Shown: positions 25,901-35,350, counted from the stretch's first letter. The stretch: 64,000 nt of DNA from Arthrobacter jiangjiafuii (GCF_018622995.1 NZ_CP076022.1:744001-808000), one strand, 5' to 3'. Numbers and translations are program-made. The notes: generated from the letters alone by a model not told the origin.

Positions 25901-26803
25901 CTACCCCCGGACCAGCCCGAGCATCCGGCGCAGGATCTCTTCCCCGGCCAGGATCCCGCGGGCCTCGGTGACGCGCAGGTGCGCGTCCTGGTACCCGGCG
26001 TCGTCGAGCTCGCCGTGGGCGGGCCGGAAGGCGATGTCGGCGTGCTCGAGCATGGGCCGGTCCAGCAGCGAGTCGCCGGCGGCAATCACGCGGCCGGCGC
26101 CCAGCCGGCGGACCACTTCGGTCACGGCATGCTGCTTGGTCACCGGCGCTGGCACGCAGTAGAGCTTGCGGCCCTGCAGCGACACGGTCCAGCCGCGGGC
26201 ATCGCACCAGGACTCCAGCTCGAGCAGGAATTCCGCCGGCAGCGCGGCCCGGTCCACAATCGCGTAGGCGAACAGGTCCTCGGCCGAACGCAGCTTCAGG
26301 ATCCAGCCGGCAAACTCGGCCCGGCCCAGATACGCCTCGATCTCGGCCAGCGGCGCGCAGCCGCCGGAGACCAGGGAACGCACCGAAACCTGCCAGTCGC
26401 CGTCGGGCTCGCCGTGATGCAGCAGCACCCCGCCGTTGGTGGTGACCGCATACTCGGGCACCGGCCCGGGCAGCTGCACCCGCCGGTACTGCGCGGCGGT
26501 GCGCGTGGTCACCGGCACAAACACGGCCTCCTGCGCGGCCTGCACCAGCAGCGCCTCGGCGGCGCGGGTCATGAAGGAAATCGGCCGGCCCTCATAGATT
26601 TCCGCGACCACCATGGCCGGAGCCAGATGGTCCTCGGTGTCCAGGAAAAACGCGTTGGCGGAATAGATCAGGGTCCGGTCCAGGTCGCAGGCCAGAATCG
26701 AGACGGCCGGGGCAGGCAGCGGCGTGACGGGAGCGACGGCGACGGCGGGATCAGTTGCGCCGGCGAGGCCGGCACCCGGAGCCAGGGCAGCGGCGGCACT
26801 CAT
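25901..26803 (-). CDS. HAD-family hydrolase of the Ter biosynthetic module
   Basis: 300 residues. The HAD catalytic motif ACDLDRTLIY (Asp40, Asp42) and the C-terminal metal site AAGDSLLDRPM with an acidic run after it identify a haloacid-dehalogenase phosphatase of the Cof/SPP type. The true start is the ATG at 26803, which overlaps the stop of the upstream fusion gene (ATGA); the longer open frame is antisense/extension noise. Genes of this type accompany Ter clusters and are thought to dephosphorylate a nucleoside-like product made by the neighbouring phosphoribosyltransferases (comparative-genomic prediction). Last gene of the operon. Confidence 0.85.
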   Translation of the reverse strand: MSAAAALAPGAGLAGATDPAVAVAPVTPLPAPAVSILACDLDRTLIYSANAFFLDTEDHLAPAMVVAEIYEGRPISFMTRAAEALLVQAAQEAVFVPVTTRTAAQYRRVQLPGPVPEYAVTTNGGVLLHHGEPDGDWQVSVRSLVSGGCAPLAEIEAYLGRAEFAGWILKLRSAEDLFAYAIVDRAALPAEFLLELESWCDARGWTVSLQGRKLYCVPAPVTKQHAVTEVVRRLGAGRVIAAGDSLLDRPMLEHADIAFRPAHGELDDAGYQDAHLRVTEARGILAGEEILRRMLGLVRG

Positions 26804-29538
26804 GCGGACACCGCCACGGCCCGGCCGTCGGCGCCCACGGCGCCGGCGGTGAAACGGGGATGGATCAAACCGACACAGCTGAACGGCAGGTCCGGCACCT
26901 CCTCCACCGGGACCCCGCGCTGTTCGGCGAGCAGCAGCACATGCGCCACCTCGGCGCGCGCGTCCGGATGCACCAGCACCTTCCACGGCACCCGGCGCAG
27001 CAGCACACGGGTGGTCTCGCCGACGCCGGGCTTGACTAGGTTCACGTTGTGGATCCCGTACTCCTCGCTCAGCGCCTCCACTGCCTGCCAGCCGATCCAG
27101 GTGGGGGTCCGGTCGGTGCCGGCCAGCGCTTCAGCGGCTGCTTCGGCGTCGGCGCGCACGGCGTCGAAATGCGTGCCGACGGCGGCCAGGAAGTCCCGGG
27201 AGACGTCGGCTTCGGCCAGGTGGGCGTAGAACTTCGCGCCGTGGAAATCCGTGGGGCCGATGAGCTCGCGGTTGAACACCGTGCGCGACACCAGCCCGGA
27301 CACCGTGGAGTTCAGGCAGGCCGAGGGAATCAGGTAATCCTCCCGGGTGCCGAACAGCTGCACGGAATGCCCGGGGTCGGCCAACACGGCCAGTTCGGGG
27401 GAGAACCGCACGCCGTCGGTCGCTTCGAACTTCTCCAGCGCTGCGGTGAGCTCGCGGGTGATCGCGCCCTTGCCGGTCCAGCCGTCCACGAACAGGATCC
27501 GCGCCGGATCGTACGTGGCCGCCAGGTAGCGCAGCGCATTCTCGTCCATGCCGACCCCGCGGACGATGCTCATCGTGTAATGCGGCAGGTCCAGGCCGTG
27601 CATCTGCTGCGCCCAGCGGCGCATCAGGATGCCGATGGGCGTGCCGGCCCGCGCGAGCGAAACCAGCACAGGTTCGCGGTTGCGGGCGGCCAGCGCCAGC
27701 TCCGTCACGGTGCCCACGGCCTGCGCCACCCGCGGCGCCGAGCGCTCCAGCGCCTCCTCGTACAGGCCCTGGTACTCGGCCGAGGGCAGGTATTCCATGG
27801 GCAGGGACTCGGCGTAGTTCGCGCCGCCGGACTGGATGGCGGCCTCGCGTTCGGCGGTGGGCGCTTCCAGCTTGGCATCGCGCAGGTCCTTCAGCAGCCA
27901 GGTCACATCCGCCGGCGCGTAGGAGCCGAACTCCGGTCCGGTCAGCGGCACGGCGGGCTCGGTTGCGGACTCGGCTTCTTCAGTGGTGTGGGGCACGGGG
28001 GTGGTCCAGTCGTGGGGGTCGGGAAGGTCGGCGGGCAGCAGCACGACGACGACGGCGGGCGCCACCGCGCGCAGCGCCTCGGTGATGCTGCCGGGACCGG
28101 TCAGTGACGCGGGGTCGGTGCCGGGTTCGGGCAGCAGCACGATGGCCGAGAAGCCGGCGGTGTTGTAGGCATGCCGTGGTCCGGGGCCGTCCTCGGTGAC
28201 GTCGTGGCTTGCGAAGTCCACGACCGAGCGGATGGCGTAGCCGGGATCATTGATCGGCATGATGGGGGAGCGGGTGGTGGTGGAGAAGCGGACGGCGCCG
28301 GGGGCGGTGGCGGGGAGGTCATCTGTCTCTGCGAGGGCGGCAGCCACGGTCAGCGGCAGATGGATGAACTCCTCGGTGCCGAGCACCAGCACCGGGGTAT
28401 CGGCGGGGTTCAGGGTCACGGACGCGGGGAGGGCGGCCCGGACGGCAGCGGTGATGGCGTCCAGCTCGGCCGGCGACGCGGATCCGGCGGGGACAATCCC
28501 GCCATCAATCCCGCCGCCGTCGCCGTCGGCGCGCCCGGTGAAGTTGCCGAACCGGTCGCTGCGGACCGGCAGGACCGCCGGCTGCACCACGGTCACGGCG
28601 CCGGGTCCGGGAGTGGCCTGCGTTTCGGTCTCGGGTCCAGTCTCCGTCAGCCCGTCGATCAGGGTCTGGGCCCGGGGAAGGATGTCCTCGCCGAGGTCGA
28701 TCCGGCCGGTGCCCAGCGCCACGACGGTGATGGTGCAGCCCAGGGTGCGGGCCAGCTCGGCGAACCGGCCCCGGTCCGCGTCGGAGCGCAGGTCGATCAG
28801 TGTCGCCACGGTGTAGGACGGGTGGGCGGCGAGCTGGTGCAGTTCGGTGATGGTGTTGATGATGGTGGCGCCGGTGGAGAGCTCGTCGTCCACCAGCACG
28901 ATCGGCGCGGAGCTGTCCAGCAGCGACGGATCGGTGGGCAGCAGCCGGTGCGAGGTGGCGTGCGAGTGCGACTCCTCAAACGCGCCGTAGGCCACGGCAC
29001 CGGCCGGAGCGTGCCGGGTGGAGTGGATGTAGTAGGAGCCCAGGGTGTCGGCGACGATCCGGCCGAGCCCGGTGGCGGTTTCGGCATAACCGATCGTCAC
29101 GGCACCGGCCACGGCCGCATCCTGCGCGACGGCCAGGGCGGCCAGCCGGGTGCGCGCCCGCCGGGCGGCCGCGTGCCGCAGTGTCGCTCCCGCGGCAGGC
29201 ACCGCTCCCGCGGCAGGCAACCCGCCGTCGTCGGGCACGGATCCCAGGGCGACCCGGACGTCACCGGCCGCTGACCGCACCACTACCGGATCAACAACGC
29301 AGCCCAGCGCCTCAGCGGCCAGCACGCCGAGCAGCTCGCCGGAGGCCAGCACCAGCGCCGGATCCGTAGGCACATGCTTGGCCAGCACGCGGGAAACCAG
29401 CAGGTGCGCCCGGCGCGGATTGCGGCGCAGCGCCACGCCCACGAGGTCTTCGACGGGCAGCAGCCCGGCCGGATCGGAGTGGATCTGCACGCCCAGGGCG
29501 TCGCGGACGTAACTGCCGGTCCAGGGCTGCGGGGTCAA
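26800..29538 (-). CDS. PRTase_2-TRSP-StiP-PELOTA four-domain fusion (Ter module)
   Basis: 912 residues. Domain order: a phosphoribosyltransferase (about 1-290) with PRPP loop LVDDELSTG at 215-223; a TRSP domain (about 375-505) with STTTRSP at 419-425; a StiP/PRTase_1 domain (about 530-790) with a second phosphoribosyl loop FVDGWTGKG at 683-691; and a PELOTA-type RNA-binding end (about 835-895, RVLLRRVPWKVL...GVPVEEVPDL...CVGLIHP). These parts are usually separate genes in Ter loci. Start is TTG at 29538, overlapping the upstream TGA (TTGA). It is predicted to make a ribosylated metabolite for Ter stress signalling (published comparative genomics; unproven biochemically). Confidence 0.85.
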   Translation of the reverse strand: MTPQPWTGSYVRDALGVQIHSDPAGLLPVEDLVGVALRRNPRRAHLLVSRVLAKHVPTDPALVLASGELLGVLAAEALGCVVDPVVVRSAAGDVRVALGSVPDDGGLPAAGAVPAAGATLRHAAARRARTRLAALAVAQDAAVAGAVTIGYAETATGLGRIVADTLGSYYIHSTRHAPAGAVAYGAFEESHSHATSHRLLPTDPSLLDSSAPIVLVDDELSTGATIINTITELHQLAAHPSYTVATLIDLRSDADRGRFAELARTLGCTITVVALGTGRIDLGEDILPRAQTLIDGLTETGPETETQATPGPGAVTVVQPAVLPVRSDRFGNFTGRADGDGGGIDGGIVPAGSASPAELDAITAAVRAALPASVTLNPADTPVLVLGTEEFIHLPLTVAAALAETDDLPATAPGAVRFSTTTRSPIMPINDPGYAIRSVVDFASHDVTEDGPGPRHAYNTAGFSAIVLLPEPGTDPASLTGPGSITEALRAVAPAVVVVLLPADLPDPHDWTTPVPHTTEEAESATEPAVPLTGPEFGSYAPADVTWLLKDLRDAKLEAPTAEREAAIQSGGANYAESLPMEYLPSAEYQGLYEEALERSAPRVAQAVGTVTELALAARNREPVLVSLARAGTPIGILMRRWAQQMHGLDLPHYTMSIVRGVGMDENALRYLAATYDPARILFVDGWTGKGAITRELTAALEKFEATDGVRFSPELAVLADPGHSVQLFGTREDYLIPSACLNSTVSGLVSRTVFNRELIGPTDFHGAKFYAHLAEADVSRDFLAAVGTHFDAVRADAEAAAEALAGTDRTPTWIGWQAVEALSEEYGIHNVNLVKPGVGETTRVLLRRVPWKVLVHPDARAEVAHVLLLAEQRGVPVEEVPDLPFSCVGLIHPRFTAGAVGADGRAVAVSA

Positions 29539-30725
29539 TTCATGCTCGCTTCCAGCAGGTCTACATAGGTGATGTCCGGCGCCGCGACACCGTAGGCTGC
29601 GGCGCGGACCAGGGTGGACGCGGCCCACGCCTGGTGCGGTTTCATCTCGTTCATTTTGTTCCGGTACGGGGACGCCGCGGCGCCGCCGGCCGCCTGCCCG
29701 GAAATGTGCAGCGCATCCACATAGGATTCGTGGCTGATTACCGACATGGCATGCACCAGCGGCACATGCGAGGGATGGATGACGGTCTTGCCGAGCAGCC
29801 CGTTGGCCTGGTCCAGTTCGATCTCGCGGATCAGCCCGTCCAGGTGCTCGGTGAGCAGCCGCTGGCGCAGCTGCACCTCGTCGGCGTCGACAAATGGAGT
29901 GGAGCGCAGCAGTGGCCGCAGCAGCCGCTCGCCCGAGCCGTAGTGTTCCCAAACGGGCCCGGAAATCACAAAACCGCCGGGCCGGCCGAGCGCGTTGACG
30001 ATGTCGCCGATCACGGCAGACACCACCTTGACGTCGTAGATGGTCAGGTCGCGGGAGCGGCGCAGCCCGAAGGCGCTGGACATGTCGGTGGCGCCGATCC
30101 GCACGGACAGGATGTCGTCCCGGTTGGCCTGCAGCACCTGGTAGATGCCGGTGAGCGTTTGGGTGCGCGACTCGGCGTGGATCATCAGCGGAGACTCGAG
30201 GATGGGCATGGCCAGCAGCCGGCGGGCCTGCGGATCCAGGCGCTGCAGGCCCTGGTTCGCTTCATGCAGGGCGTCCAGGAACCGCTGTGCGGCGCCGGTG
30301 GTGTTCTCGAACTTGGGCAGCACAAACCCGGTCAGTCCGGCCAGAGAGGTGCCGGCGCGGGCGCTGATCCTCAGCAGCTGCTCGGGGGTGCGGATGCGCA
30401 GGAAGAGCATCAGTGGTTCCTCGGTGCGCCCGCTCTCGCGGCGGTCTGCGGCGAGCTCGGCGAGGACGGTGACGACGTTGTCCTCGGCCGCGGGCACGTC
30501 CTCATCGGCGATGGAGTCCTCCAGGCAGATGACCATGCTCATGGCGCCGCGGGCGGCCTGCTTGGCGATGTCCTTGACCAGCTCCGGCCGGGTTCCGGGC
30601 GAATACAGGGTGGCGCCGAGCGCGGTGGCCAGCAGCCCGGCCGGCGAGGCGGCGCTGAGCGGCTGCGGGGGCAGATGGAACAGGCGGGCGGTGTCGGCCT
30701 CGCTGAAATAGCTGAAATGCCGCAT
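29535..30725 (-). CDS. HpcH/HpaI aldolase, citrate-lyase-beta-like protein of the Ter module
   Basis: 396 residues of the CitE-like TIM-barrel lyase family. The pattern MSMVICLEDSIADEDV carries the acidic metal ligand near residue 69, LPKFEN and ILESPLMIHAE follow, and RIGATDMSSAFG provides the second metal-binding Asp. Members of this subgroup sit beside the phosphoribosyltransferases in Ter clusters and are predicted to act on the same small molecule rather than citrate. Coupled to the downstream fusion gene by a stop/start overlap and to the upstream gene by a three-base gap. Confidence 0.88.
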   Translation of the reverse strand: MRHFSYFSEADTARLFHLPPQPLSAASPAGLLATALGATLYSPGTRPELVKDIAKQAARGAMSMVICLEDSIADEDVPAAEDNVVTVLAELAADRRESGRTEEPLMLFLRIRTPEQLLRISARAGTSLAGLTGFVLPKFENTTGAAQRFLDALHEANQGLQRLDPQARRLLAMPILESPLMIHAESRTQTLTGIYQVLQANRDDILSVRIGATDMSSAFGLRRSRDLTIYDVKVVSAVIGDIVNALGRPGGFVISGPVWEHYGSGERLLRPLLRSTPFVDADEVQLRQRLLTEHLDGLIREIELDQANGLLGKTVIHPSHVPLVHAMSVISHESYVDALHISGQAAGGAAASPYRNKMNEMKPHQAWAASTLVRAAAYGVAAPDITYVDLLEASMN

Positions 30726-30728
30726 GGC

Positions 30729-31685
30729 TTAGTTCCTTCGCAGCGAGGCGGAGACGGATTCGGTCATGGAGAAACCGAATTCCGCCCAGATTTCCCGCGG
30801 CTCCAGCCCGGCGGGCAGCGGTTCGGCGCGCAGCTCCACCTGGTTGCCCACGCGCAGCAGGGACAGCACCTGCATCAGCGGCTGGGCGGAGCCGGCTGAA
30901 CCGCCCGGGCTGGCGGGGTCGGTGGTCTCGAAGGGCACGGCAACACTGCCGCCGTCGTAAATTTCCACGAGCATGGTGGTGCCCGGCTGTGGAATGAACA
31001 GGGCCCGGCGCAGTTCGCCGATGTGGCGCAGCGGCACCACCGCGACCTTCTCCACGTAGTCCAGCAGCTGGCGGTTGCCGGACGTCTGCACCTCGGTGCC
31101 GGTGATGTCCGTGCGGTCCGCGGTGCGCGCGCCGGTGGTCAGGTCGGTGGCCTCCCACACCACGGCGCGGGTGCCGGTGACCAGCAGGCTGCCGATGGCG
31201 GACTGCAGTGGGGACAGGCGCACCAGCGGGGCCTTTTCGTCCAGGGTGCGGACCTCGTCGATTTCCGGGGCCGCGAACAGCCGGGCGGCCGGGTTCGCGC
31301 TGCGGGCCGGACCGCCGGCGCGGGTGCCGCCGGGAGCGTTGCTGTTTCCGGTGGCGGGGGCGGCGGCACGGGAGGCCGAGGCCTCAGCGGCGGGGGAGAG
31401 GCCCAGCGACAGCGACGGCACGGATGAGCTCGTCGTGGCGGCGGGCGGGGGCGGCTGGGTGCCGGGCCGCGGCGTCGTCGGGCGGGAAAGGCCCAGCGAT
31501 AACGACGGCGGCGACGACGGCGGCGTGGAGGTTGCCGGCGGGGCAGCAACAGCGGGTGCCGGGGCAGCCGGCCGGACGGCGGAATGGACTGCCGGTGCGG
31601 CAGCCGCGGACGCCGCCGCGGGCTTGACCCGGCGGGTCAGGAACGGGAAATCGGTGCGGGCGCCGGGGGAACGGTTGATCGCCAT
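30729..31685 (-). CDS. Ter-operon protein with SLSLGLS repeats and C-terminal beta domain
   Basis: 318 residues. The first 140 residues are Ala/Pro/Ser-rich and disordered, with two copies of PSLSLGLS (near 62 and 90). These echo the SLSKG-type N-termini of the TerD proteins next door. The C-terminal 170 residues form a probable beta-rich domain (VRLSPLQSAIGSLLVTG, VVPLRHIGELRRALFIPQPG, EPREIWAEFGFSMTESV) that I cannot place with certainty; a TerA-like relationship is possible. Operon position ties it to Ter stress response. Start at ATG 31685, three bases after the upstream stop. Confidence 0.7.
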   Translation of the reverse strand: MAINRSPGARTDFPFLTRRVKPAAASAAAAPAVHSAVRPAAPAPAVAAPPATSTPPSSPPSLSLGLSRPTTPRPGTQPPPPAATTSSSVPSLSLGLSPAAEASASRAAAPATGNSNAPGGTRAGGPARSANPAARLFAAPEIDEVRTLDEKAPLVRLSPLQSAIGSLLVTGTRAVVWEATDLTTGARTADRTDITGTEVQTSGNRQLLDYVEKVAVVPLRHIGELRRALFIPQPGTTMLVEIYDGGSVAVPFETTDPASPGGSAGSAQPLMQVLSLLRVGNQVELRAEPLPAGLEPREIWAEFGFSMTESVSASLRRN

Positions 31686-31688
31686 CGG

Positions 31689-32240
31689 CTAGATGCCGAA
31701 GCCGAAATCGGCGGCCAGGCCGCGCAGCCCGGTGGTGTAGCCCTGGCCCAGGGCGCGGAATTTCCAGCCGTCGCGGTGCCGGTACAGCTCGCCGAACATC
31801 ATCGCGGTGATGGAGTCCAGCTTGCCCGGGGCGATGCCGAAGCGCACCAGTTCCCGGCCGTCGGCACCCGCCACGTGGATGTACGCGTCGCGGACCGCGG
31901 CGAAGGTCCCGGGGCCGCGGATTTCCGGGTCGGCATAAACGGCAAACACGATCTTCGCCACCTGCTCCGGCACGCCGGGCAGGTGCACGTCGATCTGCTC
32001 CTGGTCCTCGGAGCCGGCGAACACCACGGCGGAATCCGGGCTGGCCAGCTGGTTGAAGAACACCAGGTGGGCATCGGACAGGACCCGGCCGTCGCCGTCG
32101 CACAATAGCGCCAGCGGCACCAGCTCGGCCTGCGGCCCGCGGCTGGCGATCACCGACCAGCCCAGGCCCACCATCACATCGGTGAGGCCGGGGTTCTCGG
32201 CGGTCAGGGCGGCGTTGGCGCCGGCAACCAGGGAGCCCAT
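31689..32240 (-). CDS. TerD-family protein (diverged)
   Basis: 183 residues of the TerD/stress-protein fold: MVGLGWSV, LSDAHLVFFNQLASPDSAVVFAG, DQEQIDVHLPGVPEQVAKIVFAVYAD, ALGQGYTTGLRGLAADFG. It lacks the usual calcium-binding GDNxxGxGDGDDE run; the corresponding region reads FAGSEDQEQID. It may therefore have lost or altered metal binding. The start ATG shares one base with the upstream stop (TGATG), so it is translationally coupled. TerD proteins are cytosolic and assemble with TerC at the membrane. Confidence 0.88.
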   Translation of the reverse strand: MGSLVAGANAALTAENPGLTDVMVGLGWSVIASRGPQAELVPLALLCDGDGRVLSDAHLVFFNQLASPDSAVVFAGSEDQEQIDVHLPGVPEQVAKIVFAVYADPEIRGPGTFAAVRDAYIHVAGADGRELVRFGIAPGKLDSITAMMFGELYRHRDGWKFRALGQGYTTGLRGLAADFGFGI

Positions 32241-32749
32241 CAGCGCTCACCGAGCTGCAGCGTGGAGGGGGCGAATTTGTCTTCCAGGAACCGGCCGTGG
32301 GTGGACAGTTCGGCGATGGCACCGGTGCGGACCTGGTTGTCCAGGTCCCGGGCGATGCCCTCCAGGGTGGTGAGCTGTTCAACGAGCAATGCGGTGGCCT
32401 CGGAATCGTCGCTGCGCTCCCGCTCGCTGATGCCGGTGTAGGCACGCAGGGGAGTGGGCAGGTAGTTGGTGATGATGGCGTTGAGCAGTACCCGCTGCTC
32501 GGTGGACGCGCCGTGTTCGGCAATGTGGCCCAGCAGCGGCCGCAGCACGTCCTCAATCTGCCGGACCTGGGAAGTGACCAGCGGGGGCAGCGCGGCACCG
32601 GCTGCACGCACGGCGCGGCGCAGCCGGTCCAGGGATTCAACCGTGTCCCGCAGCTCGTCATCCTCGGTGGACGGCGGCGCCGGTTCGGCAACACCCGCGG
32701 CCGGAGCCGGGGCGTTGCCGAACAGGGAGCCGAAGAATCTGCCGATCAC
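32240..32749 (-). CDS. Ter-operon helical hypothetical protein
   Basis: 169 residues. After a short FFGSLFGNAPAPA segment and a Pro/Ala linker, the protein is predicted helical (TVESLDRLRRAVRAAG, VRQIEDVLRPLLGHIA, ATALLVEQLTTLEGIARDLDNQV). Similar proteins of unknown function lie between telA and terD genes in actinobacteria. The coiled-coil character suggests a partner of TelA. No enzymatic motif is seen. Confidence 0.75.
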   Translation of the reverse strand: MIGRFFGSLFGNAPAPAAGVAEPAPPSTEDDELRDTVESLDRLRRAVRAAGAALPPLVTSQVRQIEDVLRPLLGHIAEHGASTEQRVLLNAIITNYLPTPLRAYTGISERERSDDSEATALLVEQLTTLEGIARDLDNQVRTGAIAELSTHGRFLEDKFAPSTLQLGER

Positions 32750-32789
32750 TGTTTCACCGTTTCGAACTCATTGTCGCTGACCAAACGGA

Positions 32790-33983
32790 CTAGCGGGACT
32801 CGCTCTGGCGGGACCGCTCCAGGTACGGGCGGGCCTTTTCCAGACCGGACTCCAGCGACTTGACCGTGCCTTCCATGTTCTTTGCGGCCTCGGAACGGAA
32901 CGTGTCGATCGCGTCCATGGTCTCGAAGACGTTGTCGAACGCCTTCTGCAGGGTCTCCACGCTCACGCCGGAGCTGGAGGCCTGCTGGTGGATGCGGGCG
33001 GTCTGGTCCTTGAGCATTTCGCTGGTGCTCAGGATCATGTTGTTCGTGGTGGTGTTCACCGCGTCGATCTGGTCCAGGACCATCTTCTGGTTGGCCAGGG
33101 CCTGGGCCACGATCACAGCGGTGCGCAGCGCGGAAATGGTGGTGGTGCGGGCGCGTTCCACACCCTTGATCAGTTCCACGTTGTTCTTGCGGATCAGGTC
33201 CATGGCCAGGTAGCCCTGCACCGAGACGGCCAGCTGGGTGAGGATGTCCTGGCGGCGCTGCCGGACCGGGAAGAGGATGTCCGCTTCCAAAGCCTTGGCT
33301 TCCTCGATCTGGCCGGCGTTGCGGGCGGTTTCGATCTTCTGCACGCAGGCCGCGTCCAGGGCGTCGGCGAGCACGGAGTACTCGGTCAGGTCCTGCATGG
33401 TCTTCCAGAGCTGGACCTTTTCCCCGGCGAGGGAGGCGTTGTCCTTGAGCAGTTCATCCTGCCCGGCCATCAGGGCCTTGATGATCTTGTCCAGCTGCAC
33501 CTGCGCGGTCTCGTACTTCTGGAAGTACTTGGCCAGCTTGTTGCCGCCGGGAATGAAGCCCAGGATCTTACGGCCGGTGCTGAGGTTGGCCTGGTTCGGG
33601 GTGAGGTCCTCCACCGTGGTCCGCAGCTCGCCAAGAGTGTTGGCCACCTTCTTCTGCGAGTCGTTGCCGGACTTCTTGGCGCCGGCCACGGACGTGGAGG
33701 AGCGCTCCAGCAGGCGGGAGGAGTAGCCGGCGGAGGCGGTCATTTCCGCTCCGGCCAGCTTGTTGATGCTGTCCACCTGCGAGCTGAACTCGGGGCTGCG
33801 GGCGTCAAGCTTCGAAACTTCGTCCACGAAGGCCTTGGCCTGCACGGCAAGTTCGCGGCGCCGCTCATCGGGAATCGGCACCATGCCCGGGGCATCGGCC
33901 GGGGCAACCTCGGCCGGCGGCTCGGGTGCATGGAGGACCAGGGTGGCTTCGGTGGCGTCCGGGGGTGTCAACGGGGTGGTCAT
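32790..33983 (-). CDS. telA: Toxic anion resistance protein TelA family
   Basis: 397 residues, almost entirely alpha-helical/coiled coil, matching TelA: the pattern SYSSRLLERSSTSVAGAK, LTPNQANLSTGRKILGFIPGGNKLAKYFQKYETAQ and TISALRTAVIVAQALANQKMVL is highly characteristic. TelA proteins accompany Ter operons and are linked to tellurite and cell-envelope stress tolerance; the mechanism is not settled. The start ATG at 33983 follows AAAGGCTGG. A hairpin separates it from the upstream terD. Confidence 0.92.
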   Translation of the reverse strand: MTTPLTPPDATEATLVLHAPEPPAEVAPADAPGMVPIPDERRRELAVQAKAFVDEVSKLDARSPEFSSQVDSINKLAGAEMTASAGYSSRLLERSSTSVAGAKKSGNDSQKKVANTLGELRTTVEDLTPNQANLSTGRKILGFIPGGNKLAKYFQKYETAQVQLDKIIKALMAGQDELLKDNASLAGEKVQLWKTMQDLTEYSVLADALDAACVQKIETARNAGQIEEAKALEADILFPVRQRRQDILTQLAVSVQGYLAMDLIRKNNVELIKGVERARTTTISALRTAVIVAQALANQKMVLDQIDAVNTTTNNMILSTSEMLKDQTARIHQQASSSGVSVETLQKAFDNVFETMDAIDTFRSEAAKNMEGTVKSLESGLEKARPYLERSRQSESR

Positions 33984-34038
33984 GTCCAGCCTTTTCTGCT
34001 TGAGCGGCGTCTGATTGGAGCTGTGTCTGATGGAGCTG

Positions 34039-34071
34039 CGGGGAGTGCTCCCAAAAATGGAACACTCCCCG
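34039..34071 (-). terminator. Hairpin between terD and telA
   Basis: CGGGGAGTG and CACTCCCCG form a perfect 9-bp stem that can extend by four further pairs, one of them G-U. No U-run follows on the minus strand, so it may attenuate or mark an RNA-processing point rather than fully terminate. Confidence 0.5.
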
Positions 34072-34097
34072 TGTGGAACGGAAGGAAAAAACCGGGA

Positions 34098-34679
34098 CTA
34101 GCTCAGGTCGACACCGAAATCGGTGGCGATGCCGGCCAGGCCGGTGGCGTAGCCCTGGCCCACGGCCTTGAACTTCCAGTCGCCGCCGTTGCGGTAGATC
34201 TCGGCGAAGATCATGGACGTCTCGGGTGCTGCGTCCTCGCTGAGGTCGTAACGGACAATTTCCTGCTCGGTGCCCTGGTTGATCACACGGCAGTAGGCGC
34301 CGCGGACCTGGCCGAAGTTCTGCCGGCGGGTATCGGCCTGGTCGATGGAAACGACAATGACCACGCGTTCGACGTCGGCGCCGACCTTGGTCAGGTCGAC
34401 CAGGATCTGCTCGTCGTCGCCGTCGCCGGCGCCGGAGCGGTTGTCACCGAGGTGGGTGACGGAGCCGTCGGCAGCGGCGGGCTGGTTGTAGAAGATGAAG
34501 TCCGCCGAGGAACGCACCTTGCCGCTGGCCGAGACCAGCAGGGCTGATGCGTCCAGGTCGAAGGCGTCGCCCGTGGTGCTGCGCGGGTCCCAGCCCAGTC
34601 CGACCAGTGCCTGCTGCAGGCCCGGATCGGTCTTGGTCAGGGAGAGGTTGCTGCCCTTGGTGAGGGAAAGTCCTGCCAT
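34098..34679 (-). CDS. terD: TerD-family stress protein
   Basis: 193 residues with the full TerD signature: [59 protein letters not shown] (calcium site), [18 protein letters not shown] and [16 protein letters not shown]. The start is the ATG at 34679 with AAGGAG upstream; the longer open frame is rejected. It is one of three canonical TerD proteins in the operon and is nearly identical in layout to the following gene. Involved in tellurite, phage and stress resistance phenotypes as a family. Confidence 0.94.
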   Translation of the reverse strand: MAGLSLTKGSNLSLTKTDPGLQQALVGLGWDPRSTTGDAFDLDASALLVSASGKVRSSADFIFYNQPAAADGSVTHLGDNRSGAGDGDDEQILVDLTKVGADVERVVIVVSIDQADTRRQNFGQVRGAYCRVINQGTEQEIVRYDLSEDAAPETSMIFAEIYRNGGDWKFKAVGQGYATGLAGIATDFGVDLS

Positions 34680-34753
34680 GGTGATGCACTCCTTTTTGGG
34701 GTTGAACGCTGTGCTGCGTGGACGCTTTGCTGCGTGCTGCTGAGGCCTGGAGC

Positions 34754-35335
34754 CTAGTCCAGGGCGATGCCGAAATCGGTGGCGATTCCGTACAGGCCCG
34801 AGGCGTAGCCCTGGCCGACGGCGCGGAATTTCCATTCGCCACGGTTGCGGTAGATCTCCGCGAAAATCATCGAGGTCTCCGACGCTGCATCCTCGCTGAG
34901 GTCGTAGCGCACCACCTCGCGGTCGGTGTCCTGGTTGACCACGCGGCAGAACGCGTCGCGGATCTGCCCGAAGTTCTGGTGCCGGGCATCGGCCTGGTCG
35001 ATGGAGACCACAATGACGATCCGGTCCACATCGTCCGCCACCAGGGTCAGGTCGATGAGGATCTTCTCGTCGTCGCCGTCGCCGGCACCGGTGCGGTTGT
35101 CGCCCTGGTGGACGACGGCGCCGTCGGGCGTGGCCAGCTGGTTGTAGAAGATGAAGTCAGCCTGGGAACGGACCTTGCCGCTGCTGCTCAGCAGCAGTGC
35201 CGAGGCGTCCAGGTCAAAGGAATCACCGCTGGTGGTGCGGGGATCCCAGCCAAGGCCGATCATGGCCCGTTCCAGGCCGGGATCGGCCTTGGTCAGGGAG
35301 AGGTTGCCGCCCTTGCTCAGGCTCAGACTGCTCAT
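34754..35335 (-). CDS. TerD-family stress protein (close paralogue)
   Basis: 193 residues with [61 protein letters not shown] and [22 protein letters not shown] C-terminus. It is the same length as the neighbouring terD and clearly a recent duplicate, differing at scattered positions. The acidic GDN...GDGDDE loop predicts calcium binding. Confidence 0.94.
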   Translation of the reverse strand: MSSLSLSKGGNLSLTKADPGLERAMIGLGWDPRTTSGDSFDLDASALLLSSSGKVRSQADFIFYNQLATPDGAVVHQGDNRTGAGDGDDEKILIDLTLVADDVDRIVIVVSIDQADARHQNFGQIRDAFCRVVNQDTDREVVRYDLSEDAASETSMIFAEIYRNRGEWKFRAVGQGYASGLYGIATDFGIALD

Positions 35336-35350
35336 CGGATTCCTTTGCTG

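Noticed and set aside
26804-26986. N-terminal extension of the HAD hydrolase
   Set aside because: It lies fully inside the upstream fusion gene; the ATG at 26803 gives the usual ATGA coupling and retains the HAD motif.
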